Below are positions 1 through 11,827 of a stretch of 64,000 bases of DNA, in pieces (position 1 is the stretch's first letter; every line of letters starts with the position of its first letter). Both the position numbers and the translations under genes were made by a program. The DNA comes from Mycobacterium hubeiense (GTDB taxonomy: Bacteria; Actinomycetota; Actinomycetes; Mycobacteriales; Mycobacteriaceae), in assembly GCF_002838065.1 (NCBI RefSeq), contig NZ_PIZU01000017.1:1-64000 (forward strand), in the 5' to 3' direction. Below the pieces are notes generated by a model. That model had not been told where the DNA came from. It did not search any database and saw nothing but the letters and a program-made list of their open reading frames with translations.

Positions 1-50
1 ACACACTATTGAGTTCTCAAACAACACACCCGCTCGGCAGGCAACCCTGC
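1..50 (-). promoter_or_regulatory. rRNA operon leader (5' part of pre-rRNA transcript)
   Basis: Read on the minus strand, this stretch lies just downstream of the promoter at 52-80 and ends with TTGAGAACTCAATAGTGTGT, the conserved leader segment that precedes 16S rRNA in mycobacteria. The 16S gene itself is beyond the window edge. The call rests on this motif and on the murA-to-rrn arrangement, which is a mycobacterial hallmark. Confidence 0.8.
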
Positions 51-51
51 C

Positions 52-80
52 AGCGTACTCCATGTAAATAGAGACGTCAA
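52..80 (-). promoter_or_regulatory. rRNA operon P1 promoter, SigA-type
   Basis: On the minus strand there is a -35 box TTGACG (75-80), a 17 bp spacer and a -10 box TACGCT (52-57). This fits the mycobacterial housekeeping consensus TTGAC/TANNNT. It lies 40 bp after the murA stop codon and reads toward the rRNA leader, so it is the promoter closest to murA for the rRNA operon. Confidence 0.8.
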
Positions 81-90
81 TCCCCGTCCG

Positions 91-106
91 CCGGCCGTTC
101 GGCCGG
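91..106 (-). terminator. hairpin between murA and the rRNA promoter
   Basis: CCGGCCG-TT-CGGCCGG is a perfect 7 bp inverted repeat that begins about 15 nt after the murA stop codon. It has no T-tract, so its use as a terminator is only inferred. It could insulate the rRNA promoter from murA transcription. Confidence 0.4.
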
Positions 107-120
107 GGCCGTGGGTACTG

Positions 121-1377
121 CTACGAGCTTACTCTCTCGATCTCCGCACCCAAACTCACCAGGTTCTCCACGAACAGCGGATACCCCCGGTCGATGTGGA
201 ATACGTCGTGGACCTCGGTGTCTCCGTCCGCCACCAGGCCGGCCAGCACCAGCCCCGCCCCAGCACGGATGTCCGACGACCACACCGGCGCGCTCGACAG
301 CTGCGGGATCCCCCGGACCACCGCGTGGTGGCCGTCGGTCCGCGCGTCGGCGCCCAGCCGGATCATCTCCTCGACGAACCGGAACCGCGCCTCGAAGACG
401 TTTTCGGTGATCATCGACGTGCCGTCGGCGATCGCGGCCAGGCCGATGGCCATCGGCTGCAGGTCGGTCGGAAACCCCGGGAACGGCAGTGTCGCGACGT
501 TGACCGCCTTCGGACGCTCGTACTGGACGACGCGGAAGCCGTTGTCGTCCTGGGTGACGGTGGCGCCGGCGTCGTGCAACTTGTGCAGCACCAGCTGCAG
601 GTGCTGCGGGTCGACGCCGGTGACCGAGATGTCGCCGCGGGTCATCGCCGCGGCGATGCCCCAGGTGGCCGCGACGATGCGATCGCCGATCACCCGGTGC
701 TCGGTCGGATAGAGCCGATCGACACCGGTGATCGTCAGCGTGGAGGAGCCGGCGCCGGCGATCTGCGCGCCCATCTGATTGAGCATCGTGCAGAGGTCGA
801 CGACGTCGGGTTCGCGGGCGGCGTTGTGAATTGTGGTGACGCCTTCGGCCAGCACAGCGGCCATCAGGATGTTCTCCGTCGCGCCGACGGAGGGAAACTC
901 CAGCTGAATTTCCGCGCCCCGCAAGTGATCCGCCTCGGCGACGACGCAACCGTGCTCGATGTTGCACTTGGCGCCCAGCTGACGCAGCCCGGCCTGGTGC
1001 ATGTCGAGAGGGCGCGATCCGATGGCGTCGCCACCGGGCAAAGCCACCTTCGCTCGCTTGCACCGCCCGACCAACGGGCCGAGAACACACACCGACGCGC
1101 GGAACTGCCGCACCGCGGCGAAATCCGCGTCGTACTTCGGCTCGTCCGGCGCGGTGATTCGGACGGTTTCGCCGTTCAGTTCCACCGTGGCACCCAGCCC
1201 GCGCAGGACCTCGGCCATCAAGGGCACGTCGAGGATGTCGGGGCAATTGGTAATCGTGCTGGTGCCCTCCGCCAGGAGCGAGGCCGCCATCAGCTTCAAT
1301 ACGCTGTTCTTGGCCCCCCCGACAGCAACTTCGCCCTGCAACCGGTTTCCGCCGGTCACCACGAAACGCTCGCTCAC
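121..1377 (-). CDS. murA: UDP-N-acetylglucosamine 1-carboxyvinyltransferase MurA
   Basis: This 418-residue protein is full length for MurA, which transfers enolpyruvate from PEP to UDP-GlcNAc in the first committed step of peptidoglycan synthesis in the cytoplasm. The N-terminal GGAKNS motif carries Lys23. The active-site loop reads [11 protein letters not shown] with Asp117 where most bacteria have Cys. That substitution is known in mycobacteria and gives intrinsic fosfomycin resistance. The start is GTG at 1377, which lies 7 nt after a TACACT -10 box, so the mRNA is probably leaderless. The gene ends 40 bp before the rRNA promoter and is divergent from the adenosyltransferase gene. Confidence 0.97.
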   Translation of the reverse strand: MSERFVVTGGNRLQGEVAVGGAKNSVLKLMAASLLAEGTSTITNCPDILDVPLMAEVLRGLGATVELNGETVRITAPDEPKYDADFAAVRQFRASVCVLGPLVGRCKRAKVALPGGDAIGSRPLDMHQAGLRQLGAKCNIEHGCVVAEADHLRGAEIQLEFPSVGATENILMAAVLAEGVTTIHNAAREPDVVDLCTMLNQMGAQIAGAGSSTLTITGVDRLYPTEHRVIGDRIVAATWGIAAAMTRGDISVTGVDPQHLQLVLHKLHDAGATVTQDDNGFRVVQYERPKAVNVATLPFPGFPTDLQPMAIGLAAIADGTSMITENVFEARFRFVEEMIRLGADARTDGHHAVVRGIPQLSSAPVWSSDIRAGAGLVLAGLVADGDTEVHDVFHIDRGYPLFVENLVSLGAEIERVSS

Positions 1378-1384
1378 GCGGGTT

Positions 1385-1414
1385 AGTGTAAACAGCGAGG
1401 TACTCCAGTGTCAG
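1385..1414 (-). promoter_or_regulatory. murA promoter
   Basis: A -35 box CTGACA (1409-1414), an 18 bp spacer and a -10 box TACACT (1385-1390) lie on the minus strand. Seven nucleotides separate the -10 box from the GTG start of murA, the spacing expected of a leaderless mycobacterial transcript. Confidence 0.55.
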
Positions 1415-1435
1415 TTAGCCCGGTACGGTTTCACC

Positions 1436-2011
1436 ATGGCTGTTCACCTGACCCGCATCTATACCCGCACAGGCGATGACGGAACCACTGGTTTGAGTGA
1501 TTTCAGCCGAGTTTCGAAGAACGACCTGCGACTTGCGGCGTATGCCGATTGCGACGAGACCAATGCGGCGATCGGTGTGGCGGTGGCATTGGGCAACCCC
1601 GGTGAGCAAATTCTCAAGGTACTGCGCCAGATTCAGAACGATCTCTTCGACGCTGGTGCCGATCTTTCTACTCCGGTGGTGGAGAATCCCGAGCGTCCAC
1701 CGCTGCGCATCACGCAGGCCTACATCGATCGGTTGGAGTCGTGGTGCGATGAGTTCAACGAACCACTGCCGGCCCTGAATTCGTTTGTGCTGCCAGGCGG
1801 TACGCCGCTCTCGGCGCTGCTGCACGTGGCCCGCACGGTGGCGCGGCGAGCCGAGCGGTCGGCGTGGGCCGCCATCGACGCCCATCCCGAATCGGTCAGC
1901 GTGCTACCGGCCAAATACCTGAATCGCTTGTCCGACTTGCTGTTCATCCTGTCGCGGGTGGCCAACCCCGACGGCGACGTGCTGTGGCAACCCGGCGGTC
2001 CCGCGACATAA
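1436..2011 (+). CDS. cob(I)alamin adenosyltransferase, PduO/CobO type
   Basis: The 191-residue product matches PduO-type ATP:corrinoid adenosyltransferases, which make adenosylcobalamin from cob(I)alamin and ATP in the cytoplasm. The N-terminal nucleotide-binding segment YTRTGDDGTTGL (residues 9-20) and the C-terminal ARRAERSAW helix are typical. ATG at 1436 was chosen because it begins the conserved domain and has a possible leaderless -10 box, TACGGT, at 1424-1429. There is no Shine-Dalgarno sequence. The gene is divergent from murA, as Rv1314c is in M. tuberculosis, and convergent with the DUF2550 gene. Confidence 0.93.
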   Translation: MAVHLTRIYTRTGDDGTTGLSDFSRVSKNDLRLAAYADCDETNAAIGVAVALGNPGEQILKVLRQIQNDLFDAGADLSTPVVENPERPPLRITQAYIDRLESWCDEFNEPLPALNSFVLPGGTPLSALLHVARTVARRAERSAWAAIDAHPESVSVLPAKYLNRLSDLLFILSRVANPDGDVLWQPGGPAT

Positions 2012-2012
2012 T

Positions 2013-2042
2013 TCCCCGAGTCGCTTCGCTCCTACCCGCCGG
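2013..2042. repeat. interspersed repeat family D, copy 1
   Basis: This 30 bp element lies between the convergent adenosyltransferase and DUF2550 genes. Its core GGAGCGAAGCGACTCGGGGA (minus strand) recurs at 49101-49126, where the last bases differ, and is exact at 60018-60047. This copy differs from the third by one base, a T in place of C in the GGCGGGC segment. Confidence 0.7.
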
Positions 2043-2047
2043 ACGGG

Positions 2048-2494
2048 TTAGACGCTGCGCCGTCGCGCGCGCGGGGACGGGCGTGACTCCAGCCAGGACT
2101 GAAATGCGGTGAGCGCGCCGCGATCCAGCGCCACCTCGTAACCACGGCGGCGATCCGGACTGGTGTCGCGAAGTTCGAGCACGACGATTTCGTCGGTCAT
2201 GATGTCGAATTCGTCGCCGCGCGGTGAGCGCCGCGACACGATTTCCAGACCGCGCCGACTGAGCCGGCGGTCAGGCCACCACCGCAGGCTCGACAACCGA
2301 TAAAACCCGGCTTCTCCGCCGCGATAGCGCATTACACCGTGCCGCCACCCGTGTCCGCCGACCGCGGGATAGTCACGCAGAATCGCGGCCGTGCCGCCCA
2401 CTTGCCGCAGCTTCCACAGCCGGTAGGACAGCACGAGGACAACCAGGAGCAGCACGCCGACCAGCGCGGCCATGATCATCATGGACGCGCTCAC
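2048..2494 (-). CDS. DUF2550 single-pass membrane protein
   Basis: The 148-residue protein has one N-terminal transmembrane helix (about residues 5-25, AALVGVLLLVVLVLSYRLW) followed by a basic cytoplasmic domain rich in Arg and Trp, as in the actinobacterial DUF2550 family (Rv1312 in M. tuberculosis). No biochemical function is established. It starts with GTG at 2494, only 9 nt after the atpC stop, so it is the last gene of the ATP synthase operon. That position is conserved and suggests a link to the enzyme or its membrane environment, but this is inference. Confidence 0.85.
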   Translation of the reverse strand: MSASMMIMAALVGVLLLVVLVLSYRLWKLRQVGGTAAILRDYPAVGGHGWRHGVMRYRGGEAGFYRLSSLRWWPDRRLSRRGLEIVSRRSPRGDEFDIMTDEIVVLELRDTSPDRRRGYEVALDRGALTAFQSWLESRPSPRARRRSV

Positions 2495-2503
2495 CGGCGG
2501 ACC

Positions 2504-2869
2504 CTAGTCGAGCTGCCCCAGGGCGCGAAGCCTCGCGCGACCCTTGGCGGCCGTTACTGGATCGTCGGATTCGGCGTCGCGCCTGGCAGCGGATTCGTCG
2601 ATCTCCGACTCGAATTCAGCGGTCTCGGCGAGGATGCTGACGCCCTGTTCGGTGACCGAGAGAAAGCCGCCGTCCACCGCGATCCTCAGATCCTTCTCGC
2701 CTTCGCGCTCGACACGCACCATTGCGTCGTCGACGAGCTGCGCCACCAGCGGGATGTGGTTGGGCAGGATGCCGATTTCGCCGGAGGTGGTGCGGGTAAA
2801 CAGGAAGGTGCCCTTGCCCGACCAGATCTTTCGATCGACCGCGACGATGTCGATATCCAATTCCGCCAC
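2504..2869 (-). CDS. atpC: ATP synthase F1 epsilon subunit AtpC
   Basis: The product is 121 residues, the usual mycobacterial length. It has an N-terminal beta-sandwich (the segment [16 protein letters not shown] is typical) and a short C-terminal helical pair. Epsilon couples c-ring rotation to F1 and restrains ATP hydrolysis. The start is GTG at 2869 with an AGGTGG ribosome-binding site about 8 nt upstream. It follows atpD by 33 nt and precedes the DUF2550 gene. Confidence 0.96.
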   Translation of the reverse strand: MAELDIDIVAVDRKIWSGKGTFLFTRTTSGEIGILPNHIPLVAQLVDDAMVRVEREGEKDLRIAVDGGFLSVTEQGVSILAETAEFESEIDESAARRDAESDDPVTAAKGRARLRALGQLD

Positions 2870-2902
2870 GTCACACCACCTTTCGCGGGCTGCAGAGGAG
2901 AA

Positions 2903-4369
<1,467 letters not shown>

Positions 4370-4378
4370 CTACGGGGC

Positions 4379-5299
4379 TTATCGGGCGTCGGCGAGTGCG
4401 TTTGCACCACCGACGATTTCGCTGATTTCCTGGGTGATCTGGGCCTGCCGCTCGCGGTTGGCCTCCAACGTGAGGGCCTTGATGAGGTCGTCGGCGTTAT
4501 CGGTGGCCGATTTCATCGCCCGCTGGCGCGACGCCAATTCCGATGCCGCGGACTCCAACAGCGCCGCGTATACGCGGGTGGTCAGGTAGCGCGGCAGCAG
4601 GGCCTCGAATAGTTCGGTCGCGTCGGGCTCGAACGAGTACAGCGTGCGAGGTCCGGTCTCTTCTTCGACGTACTCCACCACCATCGGCGCGATCCGGTGT
4701 GCGACAGCCGATTGCGACATCATCGACTTGAATTCCGTGTAGACGATGTGCAATTCGTCGACGCCGAGAATGCCGTCAGGGCCCGGGTCGTCGCCGGTGT
4801 CGTCGGCGCCCGACAGGAACGTGTCCACCAGTGTGGAGCCGATCTCGCGGGCGTTCTCGTAGCTGGGCTGCTCCGAGAAGCCGCTCCACGACTCGGTGAT
4901 CTTCCAGTTGCGGAACCTGTAGTAGTTCAACGCCTTACGCCCGACCGTGTACAGGATCGGCGTCTTGCCTTCTCCCCGCAGCAGAGAGAACAGCTCTTCG
5001 GCGCGGCGGAACACGCTGGAGTTGTACGCGCCACACAGACCACGATCGGACGTCACCACCAGCACGCCGGCCCGCTTGGGCTCCTCGCGCTCGACGAGCA
5101 GCGGATGGTCCAGCGCGGCCTCGGCAGCCAGCGTGGTCAACATGGAGGTGATCTCAAAGGCGTAGGGCCGCGCCGCCTCCAGGCGGTTCTGCGCCCTGCC
5201 GATGCGCGACGTCGCGATCAGCTCCTGGGCCTTGGTGATCTTCTTGATCGACCCAGCGGAGCGGATCCGTCCGCGCAGTTCGCGAAGTGTGGCAGCCAT
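4379..5299 (-). CDS. atpG: ATP synthase F1 gamma subunit AtpG
   Basis: The gamma subunit is the central rotor shaft of F1. At 306 residues it is longer than E. coli gamma because it has the mycobacterium-specific insertion [14 protein letters not shown] near residue 170. That loop has been linked to coupling and latent ATPase in mycobacteria. The N-terminal [17 protein letters not shown] and C-terminal [19 protein letters not shown] helices that form the coiled-coil shaft are intact. It lies 6 nt from atpA. Confidence 0.97.
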   Translation of the reverse strand: MAATLRELRGRIRSAGSIKKITKAQELIATSRIGRAQNRLEAARPYAFEITSMLTTLAAEAALDHPLLVEREEPKRAGVLVVTSDRGLCGAYNSSVFRRAEELFSLLRGEGKTPILYTVGRKALNYYRFRNWKITESWSGFSEQPSYENAREIGSTLVDTFLSGADDTGDDPGPDGILGVDELHIVYTEFKSMMSQSAVAHRIAPMVVEYVEEETGPRTLYSFEPDATELFEALLPRYLTTRVYAALLESAASELASRQRAMKSATDNADDLIKALTLEANRERQAQITQEISEIVGGANALADAR

Positions 5300-5305
5300 T
5301 GCTTC

Positions 5306-6952
5306 TTACTTCTTCTTCGGTGCAGGCTTGCGTACCTTCACCGCTTCCTTGCCGAGCTCTTCTTCGTCCAGCGCCTCGACGTGCTCATCGGGCACGACCG
5401 AGCCGCCGCCCGTCGCCGAGAAGCCCTTCTTGAACTGGTTGATGACCTCGACGAGCTTCTCGCTGGCCTCGTCGGACAGCTTCTTGCTCTCGCGGATCTC
5501 CTTGAGCATGTCGGGCTCGGATGCCCGCATGTGGTCGAGGAATTCGGATTCGAAACGGCTGACGTCCTCGACGGGCACGGAATCCAGATGCCCCTCGGTG
5601 CCGAGGAAGATCGACACCACCTGCTCCTCGACGGGCAGCGGGTGGTACTGCGGCTGCTTGAGCAACTCGACCAGCCGAGCGCCACGCTCCAGCTGCGCCT
5701 TCGAGGTGGCGTCCAGATCGGAGGCGAACGCGGCGAACGCCTCCAGCTCGCGGTACTGCGACAGATCGAGTCGCAGCGAGCCGGCCACATCCTTCATCGC
5801 CTTGATCTGCGCGGCGCCACCCACGCGGGACACCGACACACCGACGTTGATGGCCGGGCGCACACCCTGGTTGAACAGGTCGGTCTCCAGGAAGCACTGG
5901 CCGTCGGTGATCGAGATGACGTTGGTCGGGATGTAGGCCGAGATGTCGTTGGCCTTGGTCTCGATGATCGGCAGACCGGTCAGCGAGCCGCCGCCGAGTT
6001 CGTCGGACAGCTTCGCGCAGCGTTCCAGCAGCCGCGAGTGCAGGTAGAACACGTCACCGGGGTACGCCTCGCGGCCCGGCGGGCGGCGCAGCAGCAGCGA
6101 GATGGCGCGGTACGCCTCGGCCTGCTTGGACAGGTCGTCAAAGACGATCAGCACGTGCTTGCCGTCGTACATCCAGTGCTGTCCGATGGCCGAACCCGTG
6201 TAGGGCGCAAGCCATTTGAAGCCGGCGGAGTCCGAAGCCGGTGCGGCGACGATGGTGGTGTAGTCCATCGCGCCGCCCTCTTCGAGCGCGCGGTGCACGG
6301 CGGCGATCGTGGTGCCCTTCTGGCCGATCGCCACATACACGCAGCGCACCTGCTGCTTGGGATCGCCGGTCTCCCAGTTCTGCCGCTGGTTGAGGATGGT
6401 GTCGACGCAGACGGCGGTCTTGCCGGTCTTGCGGTCGCCGATGATCAGCTGGCGCTGGCCGCGACCGATCGGGGTCATCGAGTCGATGGCCTTGATGCCG
6501 GTCTGCAGCGGCTCTTTCACGCCCTGGCGCTGCACCACCGACGGCGCCTGGATCTCCAGGGCGCGACGCTCGGAGCCTTCGATGTCGCCGCGGCCGTCGA
6601 TCGGCTGGCCCAGCGGGTTGACCACGCGGCCGAGGAAGCCGTCACCCACCGGGACCGACAGCACCTCGCCGGTGCGCTTGACCTGCTGGCCCTCTTCGAT
6701 CTTCTCGAAGTCGCCGAGGATCACGGCGCCGACGCTGTGCTCGTCGAGGTTCAGCGCGACACCGAGCACCCCGCCGGGGAACTCGAGCAGTTCCTGCGTC
6801 ATCACCGAGGGCAGGCCCTCGACGTGCGCAATGCCGTCGCCGGCGTCGATAACGGTGCCGATCTCTTCCCGAGCGGTGTCGGTGGTGAAACCGGAGACGT
6901 AATCCTCGATTGCACCTTGGATGTCGTCAGCGGAGATAGTCAACTCTGCCAT
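5306..6952 (-). CDS. atpA: ATP synthase F1 alpha subunit AtpA
   Basis: The 548-residue alpha subunit has a Walker A motif GDRKTGKT at residues 172-179. After the normal fold it continues with an extension of about 35 residues ending VRKPAPKKK. This mycobacterial C-terminal extension is known to help suppress ATP hydrolysis, so its presence argues for a synthesis-biased enzyme. The neighbours are atpH, 48 nt upstream, and atpG. Confidence 0.98.
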   Translation of the reverse strand: MAELTISADDIQGAIEDYVSGFTTDTAREEIGTVIDAGDGIAHVEGLPSVMTQELLEFPGGVLGVALNLDEHSVGAVILGDFEKIEEGQQVKRTGEVLSVPVGDGFLGRVVNPLGQPIDGRGDIEGSERRALEIQAPSVVQRQGVKEPLQTGIKAIDSMTPIGRGQRQLIIGDRKTGKTAVCVDTILNQRQNWETGDPKQQVRCVYVAIGQKGTTIAAVHRALEEGGAMDYTTIVAAPASDSAGFKWLAPYTGSAIGQHWMYDGKHVLIVFDDLSKQAEAYRAISLLLRRPPGREAYPGDVFYLHSRLLERCAKLSDELGGGSLTGLPIIETKANDISAYIPTNVISITDGQCFLETDLFNQGVRPAINVGVSVSRVGGAAQIKAMKDVAGSLRLDLSQYRELEAFAAFASDLDATSKAQLERGARLVELLKQPQYHPLPVEEQVVSIFLGTEGHLDSVPVEDVSRFESEFLDHMRASEPDMLKEIRESKKLSDEASEKLVEVINQFKKGFSATGGGSVVPDEHVEALDEEELGKEAVKVRKPAPKKK

Positions 6953-7000
6953 GGCTTTTCGTCTTCCTGCTTCGGGTCTAGGTCTTGTTATTGCGTGGGG

Positions 7001-8338
7001 TCAGTCCGGCAACTTTGTTTCCGCGGCGGCCAGTTTGGACGACAGGGTGCCGTCGATGATCTCGTCGCCGACGGCGATGTTGAGGCCGCCGAGCAATTCG
7101 GGGTTGATCTGCAGCTGCACCGAGACCGGGTGGCCGTAGATGCGGGACAGCACCTCGGTCAGTCGGGTCCGCTGCGCATCGCTGAGGTCCGCGGCCGCGC
7201 TGACGTGCGCCACCACTTCGCCGCGGCGTGCCACTGCGAGTTCGGCGAGGTCGAGCACCGCATCGTCGGCGCGCTCGCCGCGGAGCAGTTCGACGGCCTG
7301 CGAAAGCAGTTGCGCCGTCGTCGGATTCACCTCGGTCCCGCGCTCCAGCACATCGTTGAGCAGCTTGACCCGCCCGGCCGCCGGGGCGGTGTAATCGCCC
7401 AGCAGCGTGGCCAGCCGCGGCTGCGAGTCCAGGACGCGCCCGAACCGGAACAGCTGCTCTTCCACCTCGGCGGCGACACCTTCGCGTTCCGCGCGCACCA
7501 GCAGGGCCAGCCGCGCGACGTGCTCCACGGCATCGACGAGGTTTGAGTCGCTGGACCAGCGGCCCGAGACGGCGGCCTTGAGGATGTCCATCGCGGTGTC
7601 GCCGATCTTGCCCGCCAGCAGGGTCTCCAGCAGGCCCAGCTTCGGCTCGGGATTGTCGGCGGGATCCGCGAGGTGGCGGGTGAGAACGGTTTCACCCGCC
7701 AGCAGTTTGGCCACCGAGGCCAGATCGTCTGCCACCGCCGACAATTGGTCGGGTCCCAGGTCCGCCGTCAGTTCGTCGAACTTGCCGACCAGTGCCGCAA
7801 GCGATTCCCGGCTGGCTGATCGCAGCCGTGCCGTCACCGGGTCGACGATGACCGCCTCCGACGGTGCCATCGCCTCGAGCTCGTCGAGGAAACGGTCGAC
7901 GGTTGCCGACCGCGAGTCGGGATCCGACACGTGCTCACGCACCAACCGGGCTGCGCGATTGACGGATTCGACGCCGAGATCACCGCGCAGCTGGCGGATC
8001 AGCTGGGCACGAAGCAGCTGAACCTGCTGAGCGCCTTGCACTTTGATGCGCTCAACCTCGGCATCGGCTTGGGTGCGCAGCTGTTCGACGATGCGCTCGG
8101 CGTCCACCCGCGCCTCTTCGGTCACCCGCTTGGCCTCGGACTTGGCTTGCTCCACGGCCTTTTCGTGCGCTGTCTCGGCCTCGGCCAGTTTCTTCTTGGC
8201 TTCGGCGCTTTCCTCCAACTGCCTGCGCACGGTGTCCTGCTGCGCCGCCATCAGGCGCCGCACCGGCGGTACCACGAAGCGGATCACCAGGAACGCGATG
8301 ACCGCGAACCCGACGAGCTGACCAATGAATGTCGACAT
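7001..8338 (-). CDS. atpH: ATP synthase fused b-delta subunit AtpFH
   Basis: This 445-residue protein joins a b-type stator subunit to the delta subunit, a fusion characteristic of mycobacteria. Residues 1-25 form a membrane helix ([20 protein letters not shown]). Residues 30-110 are a charged coiled coil rich in Ala, Glu and Lys. The C-terminal part, from about 280, is the delta domain that caps F1, with the ending [21 protein letters not shown]. It begins 3 nt after atpF ends and pairs with AtpF as the peripheral stalk. Confidence 0.97.
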   Translation of the reverse strand: MSTFIGQLVGFAVIAFLVIRFVVPPVRRLMAAQQDTVRRQLEESAEAKKKLAEAETAHEKAVEQAKSEAKRVTEEARVDAERIVEQLRTQADAEVERIKVQGAQQVQLLRAQLIRQLRGDLGVESVNRAARLVREHVSDPDSRSATVDRFLDELEAMAPSEAVIVDPVTARLRSASRESLAALVGKFDELTADLGPDQLSAVADDLASVAKLLAGETVLTRHLADPADNPEPKLGLLETLLAGKIGDTAMDILKAAVSGRWSSDSNLVDAVEHVARLALLVRAEREGVAAEVEEQLFRFGRVLDSQPRLATLLGDYTAPAAGRVKLLNDVLERGTEVNPTTAQLLSQAVELLRGERADDAVLDLAELAVARRGEVVAHVSAAADLSDAQRTRLTEVLSRIYGHPVSVQLQINPELLGGLNIAVGDEIIDGTLSSKLAAAETKLPD

Positions 8339-8341
8339 GAC

Positions 8342-8878
8342 CTACCGTCCCGAAGCAGACGTTGCCGCAGCGCTTTTCGCGCCGGTGACCTCGACGCCCA
8401 GCACGCGGCTGGCCAGCGTCGCCGACAGCGTCTCCACCGACGACCGCAAGTCACCTTCGATGGCATCGGATTGCTGCTTCAGTTCCTCGGAGGCCTTCTG
8501 CAACGTCGCTGCCACTTCTTCGCCGGCCCGGCCACGCATGTCTTCGAGGATCTTGCGGCCTTCCGCTCGAGCCTCGTCGCGAAGCCCCGAGGCTTCGCTG
8601 CGCGCCTTGGCCATTTCTGCTTCATAGTCTTTGTCGGCGGCCGAGAACTGCTCTGCCGCCTTCCTGCTGTCCTCGACGGTCTGCTTCACCATGGCTTCGC
8701 GTTCGTGCAGCACCTTGGAAATGGGTGGCACGACCCATTTGCCGATCACGCCGAGCACGATCAGGAAGATGATCAGCACGAAGAAGAAGGTGCCGTTGGG
8801 CAGCAGGAAGTTACTCTGCCCACCTTCTTCGGCCGCGAGGATTTCTCGGGAGAGAACCGACGTGGCGAGATCAACCAT
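8342..8878 (-). CDS. atpF: ATP synthase Fo b subunit AtpF
   Basis: The b subunit is part of the peripheral stalk. A membrane helix ([22 protein letters not shown]) is followed by a long charged helix. I chose the ATG at 8878 (178 residues, near the family's usual 170). A TTG codon at 8893 in frame would add five residues. The Shine-Dalgarno signal is weak for both, so the start is uncertain. The gene is 20 nt downstream of atpE and 3 nt from atpH. Confidence 0.94.
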   Translation of the reverse strand: MVDLATSVLSREILAAEEGGQSNFLLPNGTFFFVLIIFLIVLGVIGKWVVPPISKVLHEREAMVKQTVEDSRKAAEQFSAADKDYEAEMAKARSEASGLRDEARAEGRKILEDMRGRAGEEVAATLQKASEELKQQSDAIEGDLRSSVETLSATLASRVLGVEVTGAKSAAATSASGR

Positions 8879-8898
8879 GGCTTCGGTAACCAAGCTGA

Positions 8899-9147
<249 letters not shown>

Positions 9148-9214
9148 TTATCCTCCTTGATAACTGGCAGGCGTCCTGCCAGGACGTGGGTCGAGCATCG
9201 ATTGCGGTAGCTGG

Positions 9215-9970
9215 CTAGTGGTGCTCCTCATCCAGTTCCATCGACTGGCTGAAGTACAAGATCGTCAGCAGGGCGAAGATGAACGCCTGGATGGCGCCGA
9301 CGAACAAGTCGAAGCTCTTCCAGATTGCATTGGGTGCCCACATGATCCACGGCGGGAACATCGCGATCAGCGCCACCAGGATGCCGCCCGCGAAGATGTT
9401 GCCGAAAAGTCGGAGTGACAACGAGATCGGCTTGGCGATCTCTTCGACGAGGTTGATCGGCGCCAGGAACGCGACGTGACCCTTCATCAGCTTGACCGGG
9501 TGCCCGACGATGCCGCGGCGCCAGACGCCGGCGGCGTGGTAGCAGATGAACACGAACAGTGCGAGCGCCAACACGAAATTGATATCGGAGGCAGGCGGTT
9601 TCAACAGCTCGTGCACGGCGCCGGTGGAGTCCTTGTACTGCACGGGTAGCACCGAAAGCCAGTTGGCCACCAGGATGAAGACGAAGAGTGTCACGGCCAG
9701 CGGCAGCACGAACGGTGCGATCTTCATGCCGATCGCCGTCTCGATCTGATTGCGCAGCTGGGTGGTGATGGCTTCCCAGAACAGCTGCACACCACTGGGC
9801 ACGCCGGTCGATGTGACCTTGGCGCGCAAGAAGAATGCCAGCGCAATGACGATCACCGCTGCGATCGCCGTCGCCAGCACCGTGTCGGTGTTGACCGTCA
9901 GCCCGAACCAGTGCGCCTCGGTGTGGTGGCCGACCTGGATGGCGGCTTCGGCCAGGATCGTCTCGCTCAT
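9215..9970 (-). CDS. atpB: ATP synthase Fo a subunit AtpB
   Basis: The 251-residue a subunit is a multispanning membrane protein that forms the proton half-channels next to the c-ring. The segment [23 protein letters not shown] contains the essential Arg of the LSLRLFGN motif. It overlaps the upstream AtpI-like gene by 4 nt (ATGA), and 70 nt separate it from atpE. Confidence 0.97.
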   Translation of the reverse strand: MSETILAEAAIQVGHHTEAHWFGLTVNTDTVLATAIAAVIVIALAFFLRAKVTSTGVPSGVQLFWEAITTQLRNQIETAIGMKIAPFVLPLAVTLFVFILVANWLSVLPVQYKDSTGAVHELLKPPASDINFVLALALFVFICYHAAGVWRRGIVGHPVKLMKGHVAFLAPINLVEEIAKPISLSLRLFGNIFAGGILVALIAMFPPWIMWAPNAIWKSFDLFVGAIQAFIFALLTILYFSQSMELDEEHH

Positions 9971-10398
9971 TGCTGTGCCTCTTCGACTCCGTTAGCCTTC
10001 AGCTTTTTCATCACCGGCAGCGCGGTGGACACCACCAGCACGACCTGGAACAGCGCCATGCCGAACACGACGCCCAGCCCCTGCGGCCGGAAGATGAATG
10101 CGATGGTCAGCCCGATGACCGTCATCACCAACAGTCGCGTCGCGGAGTTCAGCGCCATCTTGCGCTTCAGCGGATGCGCGTCGGCGGTGATCGACTCCAC
10201 CGCCCGCTGGATCAGGATCGCGTTGAGCAAACCCAGCGCGAGTCCGATTCCGAAGAAAACCCCGACCATCGGATAACCCATGAGTCCGGCACCAAGGGTC
10301 ACCAAGCCGGCAAGAACTACACAGATTGCGAGCAGGCGCAACGGCCTGAAAGCAACGGACGGAAACACCAACGGCGCGTCTTGCGCTGGCGTCGTCAC
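9967..10398 (-). CDS. AtpI-like membrane protein, first gene of the atp operon
   Basis: The 143-residue protein has four predicted membrane helices (about residues 18-36, 42-60, 88-105 and 112-130). It occupies the place of Rv1303, directly before atpB. Members of the AtpI family assist c-ring assembly or cation uptake for ATP synthase, but sequence conservation is low and the role here is inferred from position. Translation starts at GTG (10398) with a good GAGGTG site, and the stop overlaps the atpB start. Confidence 0.8.
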   Translation of the reverse strand: MTTPAQDAPLVFPSVAFRPLRLLAICVVLAGLVTLGAGLMGYPMVGVFFGIGLALGLLNAILIQRAVESITADAHPLKRKMALNSATRLLVMTVIGLTIAFIFRPQGLGVVFGMALFQVVLVVSTALPVMKKLKANGVEEAQQ

Positions 10399-10624
10399 TG
10401 CTTCACCTCAATCCCGCGGTCAGAGGAGTTCTCCCAGATGATTCTGTGCGTGGCCTGCCGAGCGTATCGGAGGGCGACAAGCGCGGTGGAATCACCCAAG
10501 GGGTAGCTCCCTTTGTCGGTCGTTTGTCCGTGCCGGCCGGCTCTGCGCCGGCGGCCCGGAGGGCCGGCAACCCGCGAGGTTTTTCGGGTTCTGCCAGCAC
10601 CGTACCACACGGTAGACCGACCTA
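10399..10624. other. intergenic region between wecA and the atp operon
   Basis: This 226 bp gap carries the control region of the atp operon. A possible -10 box TACGCT (minus strand, around 10462-10467) has no convincing -35 partner. GC-rich inverted repeats at 10536-10566 follow wecA. No other gene or RNA was recognised. Confidence 0.4.
10536..10566 (-). terminator. GC-rich inverted repeats downstream of wecA
   Basis: Two adjacent hairpins are visible: GCCGGC-TCTGC-GCCGGC (10536-10552) and CGGCCC-GGA-GGGCCG (10552-10566). They lie about 60 nt after the wecA stop. They lack a T-tract, so a terminator role is inferred from position only. Confidence 0.35.
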
Positions 10625-11800
10625 CTACTCCTCGTCGTACAGCTCGTCGTCGCGACGCAGAAGCGGGATCAGTGTCGCCACAATCGCGACCAGAATCGCG
10701 GCCAGCATGACCGCGCCGGTGTAGCGCGGGTCGACGAAAATCGTGCTGGCGGCGCCGAATGCGATGATCCCGACCCAGAGATAGATCAGCAGCACCGCGC
10801 GGCGATGCGAGTGACCGATCTGCAGCAGCCGATGGTGCAGATGCATCTTGTCGGGACTGAGCGGACTGCGCCCGGCGCGGGTGCGCCGGACGATCGCCAG
10901 CAAGGTGTCCAGGGCCGGCACCAGCATCACCGCGACGACGAGCAGGAACGGCGACAGCAACGCAAAGACGTCACGCGCCCCGTACGCAGTTTGCGAGATC
11001 GGGCCGGCCGCGGTGGTGGACGCCGCCGACAGCATCAGCCCGATCAGCATCGAGCCGGAGTCGCCCATGAAAATCTTCGCGCGGTGGAAATTGTGCGGCA
11101 GAAAGCCCAGGCATGCCCCGGCCAGCACCACCGAGATCACCGCGGGCGGGTAGAAGAGCACGTCGCCGCCGTGGTCGCGCAGCAGGCCGACGGAGAAGAT
11201 GCAGATGGCCGACGCGGTGATCAGTCCCAACCCCGCCGCAAGGCCGTCCAGGCCGTCGACGAAGTTCATGGCGTTCACGATCGACACCGTCAGCGCCAGC
11301 GTGAGCAGGATGGACGACACCTGGTCGAGCACGATGGTGCCGACCCCGCCGATCGGGATGTAGAGCACGCTCCACGCGACGCCCATGGTGACGAGCACAC
11401 TCGCGGCGGTGATCTGGCCCGCGAACTTGGTCAGCGCATCGAGGCCCCAGCGGTCGTCGATCAGGCCGATCGCCATGATCAGCCCGCCCGCGACGACGAC
11501 CGCGGGCAGCCCGGTGGAGTACACGAAGCCTCGGGTCAACGCCGGCAGCTGCGAAGCCAACAAAACCGCGCCCACCACACCGACATACATGGCCAGCCCG
11601 CCCATGCGTGGGGTCGGCAACGTGTGCACATCGCGGTCGCGCGGGTATGCCACGGCACCCAGCCGGGTGGCCAGCACGCGCACCCAGCCGGTGGCGAAAT
11701 ACGTGATAGCCGCTGCGGTGAGGCCGACCAGCGCGAGTTCACGCAGCGGGACGCCCGCACCTTGATCGGTCAGCGCAAGATACTGCTGGGCCGTCATCAC
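10625..11800 (-). CDS. wecA: decaprenyl-phosphate GlcNAc-1-phosphate transferase WecA
   Basis: The 391-residue membrane enzyme transfers GlcNAc-1-phosphate from UDP-GlcNAc to decaprenyl phosphate, the first step in building the linker that joins arabinogalactan to peptidoglycan. About ten membrane helices are visible. Family motifs are intact: NAMNFVDGLDGLAAG, FHRAKIFMGDSGS and the cytosolic DKMHLHHRLLQIGHSHR loop. The start is GTG at 11800 or the adjacent ATG at 11797. It lies 27 nt after the Sua5-type gene, as in M. tuberculosis. Confidence 0.95.
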   Translation of the reverse strand: MMTAQQYLALTDQGAGVPLRELALVGLTAAAITYFATGWVRVLATRLGAVAYPRDRDVHTLPTPRMGGLAMYVGVVGAVLLASQLPALTRGFVYSTGLPAVVVAGGLIMAIGLIDDRWGLDALTKFAGQITAASVLVTMGVAWSVLYIPIGGVGTIVLDQVSSILLTLALTVSIVNAMNFVDGLDGLAAGLGLITASAICIFSVGLLRDHGGDVLFYPPAVISVVLAGACLGFLPHNFHRAKIFMGDSGSMLIGLMLSAASTTAAGPISQTAYGARDVFALLSPFLLVVAVMLVPALDTLLAIVRRTRAGRSPLSPDKMHLHHRLLQIGHSHRRAVLLIYLWVGIIAFGAASTIFVDPRYTGAVMLAAILVAIVATLIPLLRRDDELYDEE

Positions 11801-11827
11801 GGTGAACCGTACGCCACCATGCTGGGC

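Noticed and set aside
1..120. 16S rRNA gene inside the window
   Set aside because: Only the promoter and the start of the leader are present. The mature 16S sequence is not seen.
4697..7546. A 949-codon open frame opposite atpG, atpA and atpH
   Set aside because: It is exactly antisense to conserved ATP synthase genes and reads as Arg/Gly/His-rich low-complexity sequence, the usual shadow in high-GC DNA.
10399..10624. A small gene between wecA and the AtpI-like gene
   Set aside because: Open frames here lack a start with a ribosome-binding site and any recognisable domain, and the gap contains GC-rich inverted repeats and the atp control region.
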